In this document: one piece after another, positions 59,960-64,000 of the stretch
Numbering within the stretch: position 1 is the first letter of the stretch
How the letters are laid out: every line of letters begins with the position of its first letter
Assembly: GCF_030246885.1 (NCBI RefSeq)
Contig: NZ_CP126739.1
Span: 3,504,985 to 3,568,984, forward strand
Direction of reading: 5' to 3'
Length of the DNA: 64,000 nt
Source: Microbacterium sp. zg-B185
GTDB taxonomy: Bacteria; Actinomycetota; Actinomycetes; Actinomycetales; Microbacteriaceae
The notes under the pieces: generated by a model
Databases searched by the model: none
Seen by the model: the letters and a program-made list of their open reading frames with translations, nothing else
Told to the model about the DNA's origin: nothing
Position numbers and translations under genes: made by a program

Positions 59960-60253
59960 CTACACGCCGCGCTCACGCGGCGGCTTTCGACTCAGCCGGT
60001 TCAGCTTCTCGACCTCGCCTTTCACGAGAGCCAGTCGTTTCGCCCTACCCCACCCTTGTACCTGCTTTTCGCGGTGGAATGCATCCGCTATGCGGTCGAA
60101 GTGTTCGTAGTAGAGCAGACGTACCGGTCGGCGTGTTCGGGTGTACTCGGCTCCCTCTCCTCCCTGGTGCTGAGCCAGACGACGATCAAGATCCCATGTG
60201 CTGCCGACGTAGAGAGCACGGTCTCGGCACTCGAGGATGTACATGAAGGGCAT
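59960..60253 (-). CDS. GIY-YIG nuclease family protein (UPF0213-like)
   Basis: A 97-residue single-domain protein ([52 protein letters not shown]...[17 protein letters not shown]). YILEC and LYVGST are the GIY-YIG strands, with the catalytic Arg (DLDRRLAQH) and the Glu expected in [10 protein letters not shown]. Family members nick or cut structured DNA; many are uncharacterised. ATG 60253 or 60244 could start it. It is the only gene inside the parS/palindrome array and has repeat copies on both sides. Confidence 0.85.
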   Translation of the reverse strand: MPFMYILECRDRALYVGSTWDLDRRLAQHQGGEGAEYTRTRRPVRLLYYEHFDRIADAFHREKQVQGWGRAKRLALVKGEVEKLNRLSRKPPRERGV

Positions 60254-60344
60254 GATCGATGATGCCCTGGCCGTGTGCGAGGAATGGAACACGGTGCAGG
60301 TACGACGCCAACATCGCGCAGCGTGACGCATGTGGAGGAGGGGG

Positions 60345-60378
60345 GATCTCGATATGCCCGCTCCGCGGGCTACCCGAT
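60345..60378 (-). repeat. Palindromic element R8
   Basis: GATCTCGATATGCCCGC, TCC loop, GCGGGCTACCCGAT; two changes from R4 outside the stem. Confidence 0.82.
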
Positions 60379-60452
60379 CACCGGAAACGCGGCCCCGCGC
60401 ACCGAATACCGCCCCTTTGAGGGCTACGGATCACCGCAGAGTGGCACCCGGC

Positions 60453-60487
60453 GGTCGAGTAGGCGGCAACGCCGCCGTATCGAGACC
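60453..60487 (+). repeat. Palindromic element R10
   Basis: GGTCGAGTAGGCGGC, AAC loop, GCCGCCGTATCGAGACC. Full outer and inner stems. Confidence 0.88.
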
Positions 60488-60509
60488 ACAGCACCGCCGA
60501 AAGCAGGGG

Positions 60510-60543
60510 GATCTCGATACGCCCGCTGCGCCGGTTACTCGAT
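60510..60543 (-). repeat. Palindromic element R11
   Basis: GATCTCGATACGCCCGC, TGC, GCCGGTTACTCGAT; opposite to R10, forming a head-to-head pair like R3/R4. Confidence 0.8.
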
Positions 60544-60589
60544 CACCGCGAACGCAAGTCCCGCCGGCTGCCCGACAACTCCGAGCCTA

Positions 60590-60605
60590 TGTTTCACGTG
60601 AAACG
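60590..60605. promoter_or_regulatory. parS site 6
   Basis: TGTTTCACGTGAAACG, 15 of 16 bases, core intact, 5 bases beyond the rsmG stop. Confidence 0.95.
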
Positions 60606-60609
60606 TGGG

Positions 60610-61236
60610 TCAGCCGCGAACGGTGGCGCGAACGACTCGGGTCGGCTCGTCGAGCAGACCCTGGCCGAGGACCTCGAGCCGGACATCGTTCACACGATAC
60701 TTCCGCAGCTGCTTGTCCGCGGTCTCGATCTCGGTCGACGCGTTGGCGCCTTTCAGCAGGATCAACTCGCCGCCGTCTCGGACGAGCGGCGCGGTCAGCG
60801 GCACCAGAGTGCGCAGTGCACTCACGGCGCGTGCCGTCGCGGCATCCAGAACCGGCCCCCGGCTCCAGTCCTCGGCGCGTGCGCGCAGGACCTCGACGTT
60901 GTCCAGCCGCAGGGCTGCGACCTGCTCATTCAGCCAGGTGACGCGGCGCTCCATCGGTTCGATGAGGATCCACTCCACGTCCGGTCGCGCGATGGCCAGC
61001 ACCAGTCCCGGCAGTCCCGCGCCCGAGCCGACGTCGCCTACGCGCCCGGAGAAGAGAGGTGCTGCCACTGCGCTGTTCAGGATGTGCCTGCTCCACAGCC
61101 GGGGTGGCTCCAGCGGGCCGATCAGCCCGCGCTCCTCGCCGTGCTCGGCCAGAGCCCGGGTGAATTCCCGGGCCAGATCGATTCGGTTGCCGAAGATCTC
61201 GGCCGCGACCGGTGGTTCCGCCTCGACGTCGCTCAT
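60610..61236 (-). CDS. rsmG: 16S rRNA 7-methylguanosine methyltransferase RsmG
   Basis: A 208-residue class I methyltransferase that makes m7G527 in 16S rRNA. It has RHILNSAVAAPLFSGRVGDVGSGAGLPGLVLAIARPDVEWILIEPMERRVTWLNEQ, with the SAM loop GSGAGLPG. ATG 61236 lies 19 bases after the khpB stop, and that gap is filled by a parS-like site, so a normal ribosome binding site is missing. Confidence 0.94.
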   Translation of the reverse strand: MSDVEAEPPVAAEIFGNRIDLAREFTRALAEHGEERGLIGPLEPPRLWSRHILNSAVAAPLFSGRVGDVGSGAGLPGLVLAIARPDVEWILIEPMERRVTWLNEQVAALRLDNVEVLRARAEDWSRGPVLDAATARAVSALRTLVPLTAPLVRDGGELILLKGANASTEIETADKQLRKYRVNDVRLEVLGQGLLDEPTRVVRATVRG

Positions 61237-61239
61237 CAG

Positions 61240-61255
61240 TGTTTCACGTGGAACA
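61240..61255. promoter_or_regulatory. parS-like site 7 between khpB and rsmG
   Basis: TGTTTCACGTGGAACA, one mismatch in the core. It fills the 19-base gap between khpB and rsmG where the rsmG ribosome binding site would be. Confidence 0.75.
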
Positions 61256-61780
61256 TCAGCCGCGGCTGATCACCGTGTGGCGGTCGGCGCCCTCACCGTA
61301 CGACTCCGAGACCAGTCCGCGGTCGGACACGATGTCGTGCACGAGCTTGCGCTCGTAACTGGACATCGGGGGGAGGGAGGCCTGGGTCGCGCCTTCGTCC
61401 AGACGGGCGATCGCCAGGTCGACCAGCGTCTCCAGCTCACGCTGGCGCGTGTCCCGAGACCCGCCGATGTCGAGGATGAGCCGCGAGAACCGGCCGGTAC
61501 GGTTCTGCACCGCGATGCGTGTGATCTCCTGCAGAGCCTGAACCGTGTCCGGCGCGGCCAGGAGCGACAGTGAACCGGGCTCGTCCGACTCGAGCGAGAC
61601 ATATGCGCGCCCCGAGCGGACATCCAGCGCGAGGTCTCCGTCGATGTCGGCGATGTCCATCAGCTCTTCAAGGAAGTCCGCTGCGACATCGCCCTCCTGC
61701 TCAAGCTGCTCGACGGTGGCCGCGGTGCGCTCGACGGGCGGCGCATCCTCGGTGGGGGAGGTTTCGGGGTTGCTGGTCAT
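61256..61780 (-). CDS. khpB: Jag/KhpB RNA-binding protein
   Basis: A 174-residue protein with a KH-type domain (DFLEELMDIADIDGDLALDVRSGRAYVSL) and a C-terminal R3H domain (SLPPMSSYERKLVHDIVSDRGLVSESYGEGADRHTVIS). The N-terminal Jag domain of Firmicutes is replaced by a short acidic region, as usual in actinobacteria. It works with KhpA on RNAs for cell-wall and division genes in other species. It follows yidC by 38 bases. Confidence 0.9.
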   Translation of the reverse strand: MTSNPETSPTEDAPPVERTAATVEQLEQEGDVAADFLEELMDIADIDGDLALDVRSGRAYVSLESDEPGSLSLLAAPDTVQALQEITRIAVQNRTGRFSRLILDIGGSRDTRQRELETLVDLAIARLDEGATQASLPPMSSYERKLVHDIVSDRGLVSESYGEGADRHTVISRG

Positions 61781-61818
61781 CGGGTCCTCGCGCTATTAGA
61801 AGGGGAAGAGCAGGAAAA

Positions 61819-62928
61819 TCAGGATGCCGCGCCGGTCGTGCCCGCTGCGGGGTCGGCCTTGCCGCCGCGTGGCGATTCTCCCGGCTTCGTGCCCGCATCG
61901 CCAGGCTGCTTCTGGGCCTGCTTCTTGGCCCGTTGCTTGCCGACCGGCTGCTGGCGCTTCGGGGCTGCGGCCTTGGCGCGCTCCGCCTCTTCATACAGAC
62001 GCTGCTGCTCGGCCTGGTACCGCTCGAGCGGGATGATCTTGCCCTGCGCATCGAGCGCCTTGCCCTTGCGGGCCAGCCTCTCTTCACGCAGCTTGGCGGC
62101 CTCGGAACCCGGTGTGGGCATGTTGCGGATGACGACGAACTGCTGGACCATCGTCCACACGTTGCTCGTGAACCAGTAGATGACGACACCGAGCGGGAAG
62201 AACACACCCGAGAACACGAAGGCGAACGGCAGGACCCAGAGCATGATCTTCTGCATCTGGTACGCCTGGCCGGTCTTGGCCTCGGGCGAGAGGTTCTTGG
62301 AGATGATCTGCAGCTGGGTGAAGAACTGCGAGACGATCATCAGCACGACCAGCACCAGCAGGATGCCGACGGTGACCTGCCAGCCGGTCTCCTGCGCTTC
62401 CCACGCGCCCACGAGGGTGTCGTGCAGGGACGCGACGTTGAACAGCTTGGCGTTGTAGAACTCGGTCATGAGCTCGTTGTTCAGCAAGCCCACGCCGGCG
62501 TGGTTCTCGTCGGTGCGGATGGTCTGCACACCATTGAGCACGCTGAACAGCGCGAAGAACACGGGCATCTGCACGAGCAGCGGGAGGCAGCCCGAGACGG
62601 GGCTGGTGCCGTGCTTCTTGTACAGGCCCATGGTCTCGCGGCTCATCGCCTCACGGGAGAGCTGATCCTTCTTGCCCTTGTACTTTTCCTGAACTTTCCG
62701 CAGTTCAGGGGCAATTTCCATCATCTTCCGCTGGCTCTTGATCTGCTTGACGAAGAGCGGGATCAGCGCCGAGCGGACAACCAGGACGAGACCCACGATG
62801 GCGAGCACCCACGTGACGCCGGACGCAGCCGGAAGTCCCATCAGCGTGAACAGGTAATGCCACGCGACAAGCACGAGCTCCACCAGCCACTTGAGCGGCC
62901 AGAGGATGATTCCGATCAGATCCGGCAC
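61819..62928 (-). CDS. yidC: Membrane protein insertase YidC
   Basis: A 369-residue Oxa1-family insertase with five helices, starting MPDLIGIILWPLKWLVELVLVAWHYLFTLMG. The groove Arg lies in VLVVRSALIPLFVKQIKSQRKM, and YKKHGTSPVSGCLPLLVQMPVFFALF is conserved. A basic C-tail (KQRAKKQAQKQPGD) contacts the ribosome. Signal-peptide-less Gram-positive form. It is 3 bases after yidD. Confidence 0.94.
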   Translation of the reverse strand: MPDLIGIILWPLKWLVELVLVAWHYLFTLMGLPAASGVTWVLAIVGLVLVVRSALIPLFVKQIKSQRKMMEIAPELRKVQEKYKGKKDQLSREAMSRETMGLYKKHGTSPVSGCLPLLVQMPVFFALFSVLNGVQTIRTDENHAGVGLLNNELMTEFYNAKLFNVASLHDTLVGAWEAQETGWQVTVGILLVLVVLMIVSQFFTQLQIISKNLSPEAKTGQAYQMQKIMLWVLPFAFVFSGVFFPLGVVIYWFTSNVWTMVQQFVVIRNMPTPGSEAAKLREERLARKGKALDAQGKIIPLERYQAEQQRLYEEAERAKAAAPKRQQPVGKQRAKKQAQKQPGDAGTKPGESPRGGKADPAAGTTGAAS

Positions 62929-62931
62929 GGA

Positions 62932-63294
62932 TCAGTCCTTTCTCAGGGGGACCGGCACGACGAACCCACGCGGGGTCAGTTCGTACCGAAAGTTCTTGTG
63001 CAGAGGAACGTCATCGACGCCCCCCTTGGCCCACGGATGGCAGCGTGCGATCCGAGCCGCCGCCATCACGGACCCTTTCAGAGCACCGTGCTGCTGAACC
63101 GCGCCGACCGCGTAGGCCGAGCACGAGGGGTAGTACTTGCAGACGTCGCCGTAGGCATGGGAGATCGTGGCACGGTAACCATGGAGCAAGCTCAACACGG
63201 TGTTCCGGGGGAGCAGCGGCAGCGCGTGCAACGCGGTCCCGGCTTCGAAGTGACCGTGACCGGTCGATGCGGCCGGCAGCGTCGTCGCACTCAT
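62932..63294 (-). CDS. yidD: Membrane protein insertion efficiency factor YidD
   Basis: A 120-residue protein with the family core LLHGYRATISHAYGDVCKYYPSCSAYAVGAVQQHGALKGSVMAAARIARCHPWAKGGVDDVP, including the three conserved Cys. ATG 63294 overlaps the rnpA stop as ATGA. It assists insertion by YidC. Confidence 0.92.
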   Translation of the reverse strand: MSATTLPAASTGHGHFEAGTALHALPLLPRNTVLSLLHGYRATISHAYGDVCKYYPSCSAYAVGAVQQHGALKGSVMAAARIARCHPWAKGGVDDVPLHKNFRYELTPRGFVVPVPLRKD

Positions 63295-63626
63295 GCGGCC
63301 CTCCGCGCGATGCACCGGGAGACCTCGGCGCGAAGCGCGGCGAAGTCCGCGGTCGCCGCCGAGGGCAGTGCCCGGATCACGATGTCTGCCCCGGGCCGGA
63401 CGCGCTGCAGCTCGTCGCGGCACACCGCCTTCAACCGCCGGCGAACGGTGTTGCGGACAACGGCGGAGCCGACCTGTTTGCTGACGATGAAACCGAACCG
63501 CGCTGCGCGATCCTCGCCGGACGCATTCACATACGTCACCGTGTGCGTGCTCGCACAGCGAGCCCCCCGACGGACGACGGCCTTGTAATCCGCTCCGCGG
63601 GTGAGTCGGTTCGGCCTTGCAAGCAC
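63291..63626 (-). CDS. rnpA: Ribonuclease P protein component
   Basis: A 111-residue basic protein with the RNR signature region RFGFIVSKQVGSAVVRNTVRRRLKAVCRDELQRV. It binds RNase P RNA for tRNA 5' processing. GTG 63626 lies 10 bases after the rpmH stop; TTAGAG touches the GTG, so initiation may rely on coupling. Upstream in-frame sequence overlaps rpmH. Confidence 0.92.
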   Translation of the reverse strand: MLARPNRLTRGADYKAVVRRGARCASTHTVTYVNASGEDRAARFGFIVSKQVGSAVVRNTVRRRLKAVCRDELQRVRPGADIVIRALPSAATADFAALRAEVSRCIARRAA

Positions 63627-63636
63627 CTCTAAAGGG

Positions 63637-63774
63637 TCAAGCAGACAGCTCGGTGCGCCCCTTGGCGCGGCGAGCGGAGAGAATGCCGCGGCCGGCGCGG
63701 GTGCGCATGCGAGCACGGAAGCCGTGCTTCTTGGCGCGGCGGCGGGTGTTGGGCTGGTACGTGCGCTTGGTCAT
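63637..63774 (-). CDS. rpmH: 50S ribosomal protein L34
   Basis: A 45-residue L34 ([20 protein letters not shown], then [20 protein letters not shown]). First gene of rpmH-rnpA-yidD-yidC-khpB-rsmG, the standard origin-proximal order. GGGAGGTGAC-like purine-rich sequence does not precede it on its own strand; the leader begins ACCTCCC on the + strand, that is GGGAGGT 1-7 bases upstream on the coding strand read backwards, so the exact site is unclear. Confidence 0.95.
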   Translation of the reverse strand: MTKRTYQPNTRRRAKKHGFRARMRTRAGRGILSARRAKGRTELSA

Positions 63775-64000
63775 GGGAGGTCACTTCCGGATCAGGGTGT
63801 CCCGGCATTTCTACAACGACTGACGCTCAGACCGGGGACGTGGCTTACGGGACTGCCATCTAGGCAGAAGTCAACCGATTCAGGTTACGTTCCCCGGACC
63901 CAGAACTCAAACTGAGCCGGATCGCGGGGCATTATCCCCACCAGATTCCCATACTCCTGGAAATGACACGCCGCGCGGACCTACAGTGGAGTTTGCTCCC
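63775..64000. other. Left part of the rpmH-dnaA intergenic region
   Basis: No gene is seen. TTGACT on the minus strand (63871-63876) is a possible -35 box for rpmH but its -10 is weak. TTATCCCCA at 63932-63940 matches the DnaA box at 8 of 9 bases. The dnaA gene is expected just right of the window. Confidence 0.5.

Larger units (their letters stand above)
60254..60609. other. Palindrome array, right block, no gene
   Basis: A 356-base region without a credible gene. It carries palindromic copies at 60345, 60453 and 60510, a degraded one at 60402-60431, and parS site 6 at its right end, next to the rsmG stop. Confidence 0.75.

Noticed and set aside
59450..60545. CRISPR array, because of regularly recurring 35-base repeats
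   Set aside because: Repeats alternate in orientation, differ in their centres, have uneven spacing with parS sites between them, and there is no cas gene.
63775..64000. oriC
   Set aside because: Only one 8/9 DnaA box is visible; actinobacterial origins usually lie between dnaA and dnaN, beyond this edge.
1..64000. tRNA, rRNA, riboswitch or insertion sequence
   Set aside because: None with recognisable core motifs was found by reading; a covariance-model search would be needed to exclude small RNAs.

Overview
The window is a high-GC actinobacterial chromosome segment that looks like Microbacteriaceae (Microbacterium or a close relative). The evidence is the strong G/C third-position bias, GTG starts, many 4-base ATGA/GTGA gene overlaps, DUF6049-murJ next to trxB-trxA-parB-parA, and the origin-proximal order rsmG-jag(khpB)-yidC-yidD-rnpA-rpmH at the right edge. 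The next gene rightward should be dnaA, so the window is the flank just left of oriC. No transposase, integrase, CRISPR array, rRNA or tRNA gene was seen.

Layout. 0-5 kb: a substrate-binding lipoprotein (cut by the edge) behind a TPP-dependent enzyme, a divergent LysR regulator, a class II glutamine amidotransferase and an EamA exporter. 5-13.7 kb: a beta-lactamase-fold lipoprotein with degraded active-site motifs, DUF2470 plus heme oxygenase behind an iron-box-like site, a PIF1-like helicase, a divergent MerR/flavin-disulfide reductase pair, a membrane-anchored unknown and a CopD-CtaG fusion. 13.7-15.1 kb: an HU-type protein and rpmB-rpmG-rpsN. 15.3-22.6 kb: a zinc block, with zur leading a tightly overlapped operon (permease, TIGR03943 partner, beta-propeller protein, 3-methyladenine glycosylase) beside znuABC, whose promoter carries a perfect Zur-type palindrome. 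22.7-27.4 kb: an aminotransferase-E1alpha-E1beta-E2 operon for a 2-oxoacid dehydrogenase. 27.5-40.4 kb: mixed accessory and housekeeping genes (holin-like protein, WXG-like/hydrolase pair, LMW phosphatase, ExeM-type nuclease, purB, lipoprotein, aldo-keto reductase, secreted hydrolase, DUF1697). 40.5-44.3 kb: dnaB and rpsF-ssb-rpsR-rplI. 44.5-53.6 kb: DUF3137-like protein, TMEM175-like channel, CCA-adding enzyme, methyltransferase, DUF6049 protein and MurJ. 53.7-57.4 kb: trxB-trxA, a DGPF/YciI protein and its ECF42-type sigma factor. 57.4-64 kb: parB-parA, a parS array mixed with palindromic repeats and a GIY-YIG gene, then rsmG, khpB, yidC, yidD, rnpA and rpmH.

The least ordinary part is 59.34-60.61 kb. 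Perfect and near-perfect ParB sites alternate there with about ten copies of a 34-36 bp palindromic element around a lone GIY-YIG nuclease gene. A ParB site plus palindrome unit appears duplicated at least three times, and one parS lies exactly on the parA start codon. Second is a run of DnaA-box-like 9-mers directly upstream of a good promoter for dnaB. A third theme runs through the window: many genes start 6-7 bases after a TANNNT -10 box with no ribosome binding site, which indicates leaderless mRNAs.
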